In this document: in pieces, positions 37,826-49,930 of the stretch | Position numbering within the stretch: position 1 is the stretch's first letter | How the letters are laid out: each line of letters begins with the position of its first letter | Source of the DNA: Brienomyrus brachyistius | Taxonomy: Eukaryota > Chordata > Actinopteri > Osteoglossiformes > Mormyridae | DNA: 64,000 nucleotides | Reading direction: 5' to 3' | Assembly (NCBI RefSeq): GCF_023856365.1 | Contig: NC_064555.1 | Span: forward strand, 20,160,254-20,224,253 | Position numbers and translations under genes: made by a program | Notes under the pieces: model-generated | The model's input: only the letters and a program-made list of their open reading frames with translations | Told to the model about the DNA's origin: nothing | The model's database searches: none

Positions 37826-40800
37826 CCAAATAAAACGTTAATTATTTGGCTTATTGCTAATATAACCCTGTGTAGTTATCATAATCAGCTCTCGATTGTC
37901 TGAATCACATGCAGGAACATGGACGGTAGCCGAGCTTAAGTGCGGCAGGATTGACAGGGCTGCTTTCCAGGAGTGATGTCTCGTCTCGATGAGCAGAGCA
38001 CTCCCGTGCTCACGCAACCCCATCTGCTCCCACCTGATTGCCAGTAAGGGTGATAGATGTAATGAGCTCTGCAGCCCACATTAATCCAAAGGCTGATGGC
38101 CCCAGCTGATCGTGGCGTGGTCTGGCCCCCAAGCCCCTGAATGACCACCTTTTTTTGTTTACCTGGCCAGGGAGAGTGGTACCACACATTTGGCTATGAG
38201 GGCGTTGCCATGGAAATGCAGCCCCATAAAGTTCCAGATTCCAAATTAGGCACAGCAGTCCTGCAGAGGCTTCTGACATCCGCGGTGCCGTTAAAAATGG
38301 AGGCGACGGAGGAGCCCGTTCTGACTCGCAGCGATGTACAGCACACGTCTGCTGTCCTCCCTTCAGACCAAATGGAAAAAAAGATGATTAGCTGCAATTA
38401 TAGTTTTTATCAGTTTTCATTGATGTGGTAATTGAGGTCATAGTTTATCAATCAGTTCCGGCTTGGCTCAAGATTCTGAAACATTCAGAGCAGAAAACAG
38501 ATTAGCCTCCTACCCTGGAGCAGCATATGACAGTGGGTGGGACTTTCCTGAATCTTATAACTGATTGGTGAGTTTGTGAAGATGACTCAGAAAATAACAT
38601 GCATATCAGAAGCTAAGGAGTTATCTTTAAAAAAAATAAATAAAAACAAGCCAAAAGCACTAAATTTGGTGATTTTTATTTCACACATCTGAGAGGCCAA
38701 GCCTCCCCCCGGTGCGTTCTGGATAGATTCTCAGCATGGCGATCCGCAGATTCTGAGAAGTTATAATTACCGTGGTGCTGGTGTGGTTCAGTGTAAACCT
38801 GAGGAGACTTTGGGATCCGTCGAAGGAGGTGTTTATGTCGAGAAACAAAGAGATGATGCAGTCTACAGGACACCCGGCCTACGATAAGTCACAGACGCTG
38901 CATGTTTACTTGTTCTCAGAATGCTTATCCTATATTACATGCCAGTCCCAAAAGGCATTAACTTTGATGGACAGAGCAGACAAGCAAGGGTATGTTTCAT
39001 CATTAAAATGACTTCACAAAAGCAAAAAATAAAAGACAGAGGAAAGCCTTTTTGTTGCCTAGGGACTGTGAATCAAGCTCCGTTGAGTCCTCAGATGTGA
39101 GGCTTGGAAAAGTGCAGACAGGTAAGGGTGTATGACCTCCAGGGTCCTGCTAAGTGCATGTGAAGTATGTTGATTGGTTCTTCGGCATTCTGCCGCCTGG
39201 TGATGAAGCAGCATCAGTAGATCTCAGTGGGGCTGGTTGTGTGAGCATACAGTAGCTGCCTGGGTAAGTATGCTGCTAGTTCAAAGGTTCCTCCCCTTAA
39301 AAAGCCAACCCCCCCCCCCCCGCTCCTAATTCCTGAAGGAATTGCCCTGGCAATTTGCACATAACTATGGAGACGGTTGCCGACAGATTTAGAAACACAG
39401 AAACTCAAGTCATGGGGCAGATTCCAGAGTGAGTAACTTGTAAATGGTTTGATGTTAAGCTGCTATCTGAGGACTGGACCTGTATGTCCAGGAGAAAAAT
39501 AGCAACGCAGAGCAGGAGCTCAACAAGCAGAAATAGATCTGCTTTTCCTTCCATTTTCCAGAGGTCTTTCTATCAACATTTGGACAAGGGGGAAAAAAAC
39601 CGATAAACCAAATGAATCAAGTTCTACACGTGCTGCTGTAATTCTGATTCTTACACCAGAAATACAGACTACGTGATGTACAGAGTGCTAATTTATATTT
39701 GACTTCTCGCATCTTATCTCCTTCTTAAAACAAGCTATTGTAATGCTGACTCTTTTTTGTTGCATTTTATTTCCTGTCTATTGTTATTGTCGCCACCCTG
39801 TTGCCTGCTGATTAAAGCCATAAGTAAAGGTCAGTAATGCAAAAGAATAGGGGTGGGAGGGGTGGGGCAGAGTGACCTGACACATACAAGGTTGGGGGAG
39901 GCATGCAGTCAGGGTGCTCCCCAGCCATATGCTCTGTGCTGCACCAGGATATGCCCCCCCCCAGGTGACCGTCCTCAGGATAAAAGCTTAAACGGTTAAT
40001 AGGGCACTTCAGGAAAAAAACGATGATTAGGTTAATTGCCCCATCTATTGATGTACATTCTTTTGTGGAAGCAGTTAAGAAAATCTGACTTTGCCATATG
40101 AACAGACTGCCATAAAGCCTGTTACACTAAAGTTTTGGGTTCAATACCATGGTTTGTGATTTAATAACTTCTTCTTTTTATTATTATTATTAAATGTACT
40201 CTGTAGGAAAAAATATATTTTGTATTCTAAATACACAACAGGTATGGTTTTCCCTATATAAGGTTTTGGAGGATAAACAAAGAGAAGACTGGCAGTGAAA
40301 ATAATCAGTCAAAGAATCATTTGGGGGCCATAAAAGGAGCATATCGCCATATATCACGCATTAATAGGTAGAAGAAGGGGACAGAATGGAAGCGACAGTA
40401 TCCCACATTTCTGTCACTTTGCACTGAGTTCCTCAAACAGGGCCGGTCACGCGACATTCCCATCAAGCGAGCAAGGCCAGCTCCACTAATGCATCACCCG
40501 CCTCCCCAAATGCTCTGTGACTGTTGCCACTCATGTTCCTCTTATATCCCCAGTAATGGCCTCTTTGCTTTTACCTGCTGAATGGCTCTATGTTATAGAG
40601 AGATATGGTGATGCAACTGGGTATGGAGTGAGAAATTAGCCCCGACCATGGAAATCCATAAAGCACAATTTTACAGGCATTAGTTCTGCTGTTCTACACA
40701 TAAGGCCATAAAGTGATTTGTTATCAATTACTGTAGATATTACTGCAGGATATTGCAATAAGCAATGGGCATTAAGCCAGGCAGAAGTAAGATGTTTCGT

Positions 40801-43530
40801 AGCAGGAGATGCTTTTACCCAAAGATGTTTATTAATATTGCTGATAATTTTCCTGGCGAGGCTTGCAGTGTACCGGGTAGAGTCCAGACATTCTTAGCAG
40901 TCGCCGAGTTGCCTGCGACAGTTCGGGGTGACACTATGCATTCTGGATGCCCTCCAGTGATGAACCATGAAATATTTAGCAACATTGTCATCGCTGATGA
41001 AGAAGTTGAAGCACCACACAGGATGTAAACATTTAAAATCCCATGATTTCAGGGAAAGGACAAGATGGGGGGGAGGTGCGTGACTGCAGGTACCGATTTA
41101 ATGTTTCATTAGATACAAAAAAAGTCTAATAATCAAAAGTAGGCTTTATGAGGTCTGTCTCTAAAATGAATAGGGAGCTGTTTGGAGATCTGCCAACTTA
41201 CTTGTTGAAAACAAGAAATTATTGCAAAAATGTCATAAGCTGAAATCCTGGGGAAGGATCTAAGGCAGCTTTGAACACAGTGTGAGTGCAGAAGTGCTGC
41301 AGATCAAACCATCAAATCATTATTCTGTAAAGACTCAGCTGCTTGAAAAAGTCACTAAAGTATGTTAGTAATGTAAGTCCAGCTGATATCCAAACAAAGC
41401 ATTATATTGTGACTCATTTAAAGGGGTTATGACGTGCTTTTATTCGGTAACTATCCGACAAAGTTTTGGACAAATGTGTGGGTCACCTAAGTCATGTCTC
41501 ACTGCAGTCCTGCTTTGTCAGTCCATGCAACAGCCCCCCACCCCCCAAATGCTTAAACTGTGTTTAATGTTCCCCCTGCTGAACTGTGTGATCCTTTATT
41601 CCTGTCTCTTAACTCGAAGATTAAAATGAATAACTTCTCACAGGGAATACAGACTGCAGTAAAAGCAGTGATATTAAATGGCCACTACCCAAAAAAAATG
41701 AAATGTAAAATGATTGTTCTGGAACATTAACGTTAATTACAGGAGAGGTCTAGAACAGGCCTATGACCTGGTCCAAGAAATTAACAAGAAAGACTTTTTT
41801 TTAATGAAAACCAAGGCACGCAATGAATTGTTTTCATAGCACTACACAGTTAGTGGGTCAATATATCTCCTACATCACTGAAAAAGATTAATTATGGGCT
41901 GAATGATGAATTATGCAGGAAAATGAATTATGCATTATTGGATCATGCTATAAGTAATTGCATCCCAGTTCCTGGAGTTAAATGCAATTAAGTGTCATAA
42001 TGTCCATGTTAAATGTATTTAAACGTACTGTGAATAACGGCCAGCTGTTGTAGGAAAGGAAAGCCGTGTACAGTGCTTAAGGTTAAAGTTTCTCCCCTCC
42101 CAGTGCCTTGTAGATAATTTAGCTAAGTATATATTATTATCAGCCGTTATGATCACTCATAAGCTATTTCTCCATTTGTCTGAATGTTATGCAGAATAGA
42201 CTTGCCCATCTGCAAGCACATGTGCCTCAATGATGTAAGCATTGACAAGCTTTGATCAGATGTATCTGATGCAGAATTGACGTTGATTCTTATTTAGCAA
42301 AAACATTAACTAGATCTGCATGCAGACCATCTGGTAGGGCCCTGATTGTTAGCATGTAGGGAAGTCCATATTTATTTATATGATAGAATAACCTTTTGAG
42401 TTTATAATTCTCAGATGATTGGAGAAGAACTCATCTTAAAAATGACATATTAATCTAGTGATGTAAAATCCATTATTGTGTATGTTGTCACAAAGAGATT
42501 TGCTGTCAGGTCCCTGGAGAGAGCTTTATGGATCTCGTTACTCTTCTGAATATGACATTTCTCTAAAGAAAGGCATTTTCATAAGGTAGTTAAAGCCATT
42601 TAAATAATTCTAAAAAAAGCACACTCACCCGCAGAAACACAATGTACAAACCCTGAACCTCTGCACACTTTCTCTTAAGTGCAATAATGCAGGACTATAT
42701 ATTTATAAATCTGCTCATAATTAACTTTTCTATCTCAGTATAAATATCATAATAGCAGCAGAATAGATTCTTCGAGTTTCCTTAATAAAAGCCTGTTTGA
42801 CACAAAATAACTGCCTTTGTGCAAAATATCTGGCACCAGCTGTAGCGGTCATTTATGAATCTCATTATCAGCAGATGTGCAGGAATCCAGTGAGTTCTGA
42901 TATCAGGGTTGCCAAGGGCAACATGCCCGTAGTCCCCAACATCACGTAGTTTAGGTTGAGCAAACAGGACGCTACCGGTATGCCACTGTGAGCATGGCGT
43001 GTTCCCTATGGCGATCTCCCCGGTAGGCGCCTAGCTAACACCTGCACTCCTTGAAAGTTCTCCCTCCAAAATGATGAAAGTAAGTCACCAAGGTCATGTT
43101 TCAACATTCCATCTTTGCAATAAATGTCATTGTAAAACCTTCATTTCCCACAGATCAGTAATAAGTAAACACATACTGACCCCCTGGCCAAAAGCCAGAG
43201 GTCATTTCACATGACATCAGTCAAAAAGCAGTACTGAGCTTTGATATCATCATTTGATACATAAAAATACAGACAACTTTATTCTTATGAGTCACAGGAG
43301 ACAGCAGCTTGCATGACGCAGTTCAGTTTAATTTTTATAAAGTGCACTTTCCAACAGAGCTGACCTTATTTGTTTAATAATGAATTAAACAAAATAAATA
43401 GATTGGCAGGAGAAGATGTTCCCTCCAGTGGAGTCCAGGTCAGACAACATGAATCCACGCCACCCACTTCTATATGCAACAACTGCACACACACCTTGGA
43501 GTAGGACTTATGTTCCTTAGGTCCGATCAC
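37826..43530. other. Intergenic, mostly single-copy
   Basis: No coding gene seen. C11 run at 39311-39321. Several AT-rich stretches with clustered TAATTA/ATGAATTATGCA words (for example 41880-42010) may be regulatory. Confidence 0.4.
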
Positions 43531-43544
43531 TCTGGGCTATAACC

Positions 43545-44025
43545 CCAAGTATTCTAAGCCTAGCCCTGAGTATTTTAATACTAACCCTGAGTATTTTAAG
43601 CCTAGCCCTGAGTATTTTAAACCCAACCCTGGGTATTTTAAGCCTAGCCCCAAGTATTTTAAGCCTAGCCCTGAGTATTTTAAGCCTAACCCTGAGTATT
43701 TTAAGCCTAGCCCCAAGTATTTTAAGCCTAGCCCCAAGTATTTTAAGCCTAGCCCTGAGTATTTTAAGCCTAACCCTGAGTATTTTAAGCCTAACCCTAA
43801 GTATTTTAAGCCTAACCCTGAGTATTTTAAGCCTACCCCCAAGTATTTTAAGCCTAGCCCTGAGTATTTTAAGCTTAGCCCCAAGTATTTTAAGCCTAGC
43901 CCTGAGTATTTTAAGCCTAACCCTGAGTATTTTAAGCCTAGCCCCAAGTATTTTAAGCCTAGCCCTGAGTATTTTAAGCCTAACCCTGAGTATTTTAAGC
44001 TTAGCCCCAAGTATTTAAGCCCAGA
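43545..44025. repeat. 21-bp minisatellite
   Basis: About 23 copies of CCTARCCCTGAGTATTTTAAG with CCCCAAGTATTTT variants. The open frame on the reverse strand (period of seven residues) is a by-product of the 21-bp unit. Confidence 0.96.
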
Positions 44026-46680
44026 TGTCAGTATTCATTAAAAAAATAGTCAAAGTCAAGCCCCAGGTAAACTTGACTTAGCCCCTGATTAAATAGCCAG
44101 AAACGCCCCTGGTTCACATTATGTTCTACCTGAAATCCATGGGAACAATACTTGGAGGGGGCAGAGTAGTCAGTGATGACTACTCACTTAAACCTTGTAG
44201 TTCTTCGATGGGGGGACTGGCTGACAGTGCAAGTGCAGCGAGAAATGACATGGTAAATCTCTGAGCCGGATATAATGAACCAGCATCTCACTGCTGACAT
44301 GCCATGCAACGTCTGAGCCTGTTTAGTCGAAGGAGAGTTAATGGTCTCGCCTGTTTTTCAGTGGGTCGGGTCCTGGTGGGTTTGGTCGTCAGATGCATGG
44401 ATGCTTATTGGGAGGGAATTCTAGGAAGAAAGGGAAGAGGGCAAACATTGCCATCCAGATAAGAAGTGTCTGCTTCCTTTCCCAAGAGTAAACAATGTAT
44501 CAACTCTACCAGAAAACTATAATTATGTTGGAGAGTCTTATACAATTAGTATGACCTATGAGATGGATATATAAGGAAATAAGAACATCAATGCAAGTGA
44601 ATAATCACAGGAAAAATAAAATACAATCGAGAAGTGATCTATTTATACTGTAGATCTTTTTTCGCTACTTGCATTCAGAACATTATGTAACTGTTCCTTT
44701 CATACGACGCTTTATTTAGATGTTGGATACAAACTATTGGATGTGAAAGGATTCTTGGAACATACAGACAGTAATTTATAGTTCCCATGTGAATCCATCT
44801 CCAATTTCAGCAGCTTCTTACGAGTATCTATGTACACCTTCATCTACAGCATCTGCTTAATATTGATTGTCGTTTATGTCTGCTCTGGATAAGTTGTGAT
44901 GGAGTTGTGATTGACACAATAAGGAAGCCGCATTTCCTGTGGCGGTGTCTGGCCCTTAATGCTAGACTGCCCCACAGCCCCCCATTGCTTTCTAAAGATG
45001 GGACGAAAATCTGTCTTACAGCTGCAGACGCATTTTTTCATATTTCCTGGCCGATTTACACCAGAAGAACCTACTTTGCATTTCTAAGCTCAGCTGGCTT
45101 ACTCACTGTGGCATAGGCGTGGAGAATAAGCACAGATTCAGGATAGGAACACTTTCAGAAAGTATTAGAATGGCTTGTAATAAGTGATAGAGCAGCCCGG
45201 TGCATTATGAGAGCAGTCACGTAAGAGATCAAGTCATTTTCACAGCGTCCTCAGTGGGAATCTTAATGAAATCACTGCTCCATCACCTGAATCCATTACT
45301 TTAGCATATGGGACTTAGGGTTCCCATTTTTAAAAGTACTTGAATTCACTGCTATTGTGTATCCAGGATTGCACTGATAAAAATTACAGTAAAATGTGAA
45401 GTGAATAATATATGAGTGTGTATGGCTTTATGCATAATTTCTCTTTGCTAAGAAATTCAGTTGTTTGTGAGACAGTACTGGGGGCTGAGCAGTTGGATTC
45501 CCCAGTCCTCTATCCCCCCCCCCCTCATGCACGTGTGAAGCGGTGACCCCAGCCAGGCCTGCCAGACACGAGACGTTTGCTTTCCGGTGGCATGTGGACT
45601 GATGTACAGATTGTTCTCGGCTCTCAGTACCTTTGGTATATACAGTATTGTCTCCCCATTACTTTAAATATTGTAACAAGTTTTTTTCTCTTCAGCTTGT
45701 TTTTGTAAAAGTGTTTTTACCGAGACATGCATCTGTGCCAAGATGTCATATGTCCTTTGTAGTCAATAAAGGAAATTGTTTGCTTTAAGACAAATGCACA
45801 AATATTCTGTGCTGCTACTCCCTTAATTTTTAATGCTACGGACTAGAGATACAAGCTTGTTAGCTAACTTATATTATTATTTTTATTATTGGTATTATTA
45901 CAGCTGTTTTATTCCTCTGATGCAAAAATAAACATCATTATCCAAAGAGAGAAAGCTTCTTCTGCTTTCTTAATTCCATTATTCTTTTTTTTCTTCTATA
46001 TTCTTTTCTATATCTAATTAACATTAGTTAAAAGACCATTAACAATTTTCTGCTTCGATGAACGCTGGTGGGTTACGTTATCTACACGCAGGGGGTTTCT
46101 GTTAAAAAAAAAAAAAATTAAGTGCTACATGGTTTAAATTTCCACCAGCTCATTAATTTTAGCTTTTTACTGTAACTTTTTAGCAATGCCCAATTAACTT
46201 GGAGGTTCACAGTCGGAAATGCAGGCCCGGCACTGCTATAGTCTGCCTTAATGTCTGTAATCCCCTGTGTGACACCTGTGTAATCCTGTTAGACATTCAG
46301 TTTAAGCGAAGTTTCGATCTGTGCGATATCAAATATCTACCCAATGATATTTTGCTACTTAATATAAAAAAAAAAACCAATATGTGTCAGCATCCACACT
46401 GAGGCTGCATCCACACTATCATAAGGGTTCCACATTTAACTATGTACTGTAAAGATCCTGCACTTCATAGGTTCAGGTTCGGGTCTCTTCATTAGTACCG
46501 GCGGGTAAATCTGGTTTGCAGTAGATGAATCATATCCAACTTAACACACATTTTACAAACAACAGACACCTGACAAACACAATAAGAGCTGAAGGTTCCA
46601 GACCACTTAAAAATAAAGGTCTTTAAAGGACGCTTCCTCTTCTTTTGTAGTTTTTTGTTCTGTGGTGTTTCATTTGTATC
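44026..46680. other. Intergenic
   Basis: No coding gene seen. A poly-A signal context (TCAATAAAGGAAATTG) lies at 45764-45779 after U-rich sequence. Confidence 0.35.
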
Positions 46681-46682
46681 AG

Positions 46683-46915
46683 TTTTTCTAGTTATATAAT
46701 CGTAGCATCACTTCCCTTGTCTTAACCTCCACACACTTAGAGATGTAACCCGACATCCTATTGGCCTTTTTTATTGCTTCCCCACACTGGCAAGAGTGGG
46801 ACATGGAAGCATCAACATACACAGCGAGATCTTTCTCATAATCAGCTACCTTTACTTCAGTGAAACCCATAAAATATCCTTACTTTATTTCTGCTCCCTG
46901 CATGGATTACCTTAC
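46683..46915 (-). pseudogene. LINE reverse-transcriptase C-terminal remnant (CR1/L2-like)
   Basis: Reverse strand reads KVADYEKDLAVYVDASMSHS, then CGEAIKKANRMSGYI and KTREVMLRLYN. This matches the well-known block after the reverse-transcriptase core of non-LTR elements (DLGV-VD ... CGEAVKKANRMLGYI). A short decayed fragment. Confidence 0.65.
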
Positions 46916-48415
46916 ATTTATCTATGTTAAATTTCACCTGCCAGGGATTATGTTCAACTGTATCCCAGGTTAATTAAAATCACCCATAACCACCACATAA
47001 TTTTGCCATTTCAGTTTTAGGCATCTAGTTTTACCCGTACAGCTTCTGAACTTTTTTTTTCAGTGAGCTCGCTTGCCTGCAACTTTTCTTTTGCATATAC
47101 TGCAACACCAGCTCCTAGGCTGCACCTTTTATGTGGCTCTACTCCTCTGGGTTAGGATCTGAGATTCTGCTAAGTCCCTATCCGGTACATGCAAGTCACA
47201 CAGATGAATATGTCAAATTCATATGATCACAAGTGCATGCAGCCGAGTATGATGATGCGATGATGTCTGATTCCCATCTAACCTTTTTATAATGGGAAAT
47301 AAAATCATTTCGAGGGAGAGAGAGGAGAATTAATAAAGACCTTGGTTTTAACATGAACGCACATCGACAGATCTGAGGTTGGAATTTACATACACCTAGT
47401 ATCTCAGTCGCATCTCAGTCGGCACCATGCAGACCTGTTATATTCCCATGATAATGCATCATGACTGATGGATGACCTGCATCATATTAATCACGCCGGC
47501 TAGAGGCATTTTAATGCATAACTTCTGTATTTCATGAAGAAGGACACCTTCGGTCAAAGGTTCTTTGCGATAACAATTCACAGCAGATCTCAGTAGTTAT
47601 ATATAAATATTTATATTGTTGTCTGGATGGCAATTTCTCATGAATAACAAGGTAAAAATCAATTAATTATCTTCTCCCCCTGGCATACTGACTAATCTGA
47701 TTCAAGGGGGTTATATGAATTAGATCAAGTGTGGTTTACATAAAAATATATAGGAACAAGGTGTTTGAATGTGATGTATAACCACATTTAGATGAATAAG
47801 ATTCAGCTACGTTGGACAATGAGAATCCCTCCCTGAGGATAAAAACAATTGTTCAGTCACATTTCATTTTACTTTTTAACGAATTCCCTTGATTTCAATA
47901 GAAAAACACATTTGATATTCCATACAAGCAGGATGGTTTGAGGGTAATTTGAAAAGGCTTCACTGCAGATTCTGTAAGTTTACCTTCATCTGCATGAAAA
48001 TCAGGTGTAATATGTGTATAAAATGCTGGGGATACCACAGGTAGATGCTGGCAGAGAAGTTAAAATATGTTAAAACATGTACAGTATAAAAGTGCTTGAA
48101 TCCAGCTGTAGCGCTGAATTCAATGTTCTGGTGAAGAAGTAGTGTGAAGAAGGCTTCGGGAAACTCAGGGATGGTTGAATGGTAATCTTGAAAACATTGA
48201 ATTGTAATCGCATTTGTTGCTTTTATTTAAAGTCTTGAATACACACACATTAATGATTATTGTGCTGTTGTTTTATGTCATATATAGAACAGATCATCAG
48301 GTAAATAAAGCAGAAAAAACAATATTGTCTATAATAAAGTGCACCATTCCAAATGCATGCACAGGAGCCCACATTTGCATTGTGCAGCACGTTTTTTGTT
48401 ATTATGTGATATAGG
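46916..48415. other. Intergenic
   Basis: No gene seen; AT-rich. The first 250 bases may continue the LINE remnant. Confidence 0.4.
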
Positions 48416-48417
48416 GG

Positions 48418-49005
48418 GAGGGTGGATGGTGTCTCAGTGTGTGGGTGGATGGTGTCTCAGTCTGTGGGTGGATGGTGTCTCTGTCTGTGGGTGGATGGTG
48501 TCTCAGTGTGTGGGTGGATGGTGTCTCAGTCTGTGGGTGGATGGTGTCTCAGTCTTTGGGTGGATGGTGTCAGTCTGTGGGTGGATGGTGTCTCAGTGTG
48601 TGGGTGGATGGTGTCTCAGTCTGTGGGTGGATGGTGTCTCAGTCTTTGGGTGGATGGTGTCTCAGTCTGTAGGTGGATGGTGTCTCAGTCTTTGGGTGGA
48701 TGGTGTCTCAGTCTTTGGGTGGATGGTGTCAGTCTGTGGGTGGATGGCGTCTCAGTCTTTGGGTGGATGGTGTCTCAGTCTTTGGGTGGATGGTGTCAGT
48801 CTGTGGGTGGATGGTGTCTCAGTCTTTGGGTGGATGGTGTCTCAGTCTGTGGGTGGATGGTGTCAGTCTGTGGGTGGATGGTGTCTCAGTCTTTGGGTGG
48901 ATGGTGTCTTAGTCTGTGGGTGGATGGTGTCTCAGTGTGTGGGTGGATGGTGTCTCAGTGTGTGGGTGGATGGTGTCAGTCTGTGGTTGTGTGTCTCAGT
49001 GTGTC
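48418..49005. repeat. 23/21-bp minisatellite
   Basis: About 25 copies of TGGGTGGATGGTGTCTCAG + TCTG, with 21-bp units lacking one TC. It produces long open frames in three phases, which are artefacts. Confidence 0.96.
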
Positions 49006-49737
49006 TTTGTCCTACAAACCTCAGAGGCCCCATGCAAATGCATGGCTTGAGTGGTGAACACTAGCACTGAAAATGGAGGAAACACCAGATTTTTGCTGTA
49101 AAAAATTGAATAACTATATAAGCTCAACAGAAATTCAGGCTTTTCCTGCTTTGCTCTCAGATAAAGTGCCTTCAGGCTGCAATGGCAAAAAGTTAAAAGA
49201 GCAAAACATACTGGAATTTCTAGATGTTTTTAAAAATGGCTTCTGGATTAATTAATTTTGAATCGATACCACATGCAGGAACCTATATGTTAACAAGGTT
49301 TGGCTGGAAGCCGAATCCGATGGTGTCTTTTAAAGGCATCTAAGATGCTCTAAGGCAGAAAATAGAGAATCAATACTTTCAAGGCTCTTGTAAGTCATTT
49401 GCTTTTTGAAAACTCAGCAGAAACAAAGAGTATTTTTTCCACAAATTTTAACCCTTATACTGTATATATACTCCCAAGGAGGCTGAAACACAATTTCTAA
49501 ATGCATGCAAGTTGCCTCAGATAATGTCCCCAGGACACGTGCATCTTCTTTTTGTGCTCTCTCAAGTTTATTTTTTGCTTTTACAAAAATGACTAACGCT
49601 TCTGGGGATGCAGTTTCTGCAAACACCAGACTCACGTTTCACCATCCATCCATGATAACATGTAAGATTTACCAGAAACACCTGCAGTGGGCTGTAATCT
49701 GGCAACCATCTTTACTACAGAAAATGAACTTCATGGC

Positions 49738-49930
49738 AGCGGTAGCCTAATGGTTAGGGACGCGCAGCTGTGATTGAAGGGTTGCTGGTTTGAAACGCCG
49801 ATCAGCGATGTACTACCCTGGGTACTAAATTAGCTGTCCACTGCTATGTCTCATATGGGTTAAATGCAGAGGACACATTGCAGTGCTGTAGTCTGTCAAC
49901 AATGGCAGTTGCTCATTTAATCTCTTAAGA
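49738..49930 (+). repeat. tRNA-derived SINE
   Basis: A box TAGCCTAATGGTTAGGG and B box GGTTTGAAACGCC, then GGGTTAAATGCAGAGGACAC, a body typical of fish SINEs. Confidence 0.65.

Noticed and set aside
43537..44010. 157-codon frame with GLGLKYS repeats on the - strand
   Set aside because: By-product of the 21-bp minisatellite, whose unit is a multiple of three.
48339..49064. Long open reading frame of 241 codons with repeated WMVSQCVG-like units
   Set aside because: It is entirely the 23/21-bp minisatellite read in frame; other frames are equally open and there is no gene context.
49738..49800. Possible functional tRNA gene
   Set aside because: A and B boxes are present, but the segment does not fold as a full tRNA and is followed by a typical SINE body.
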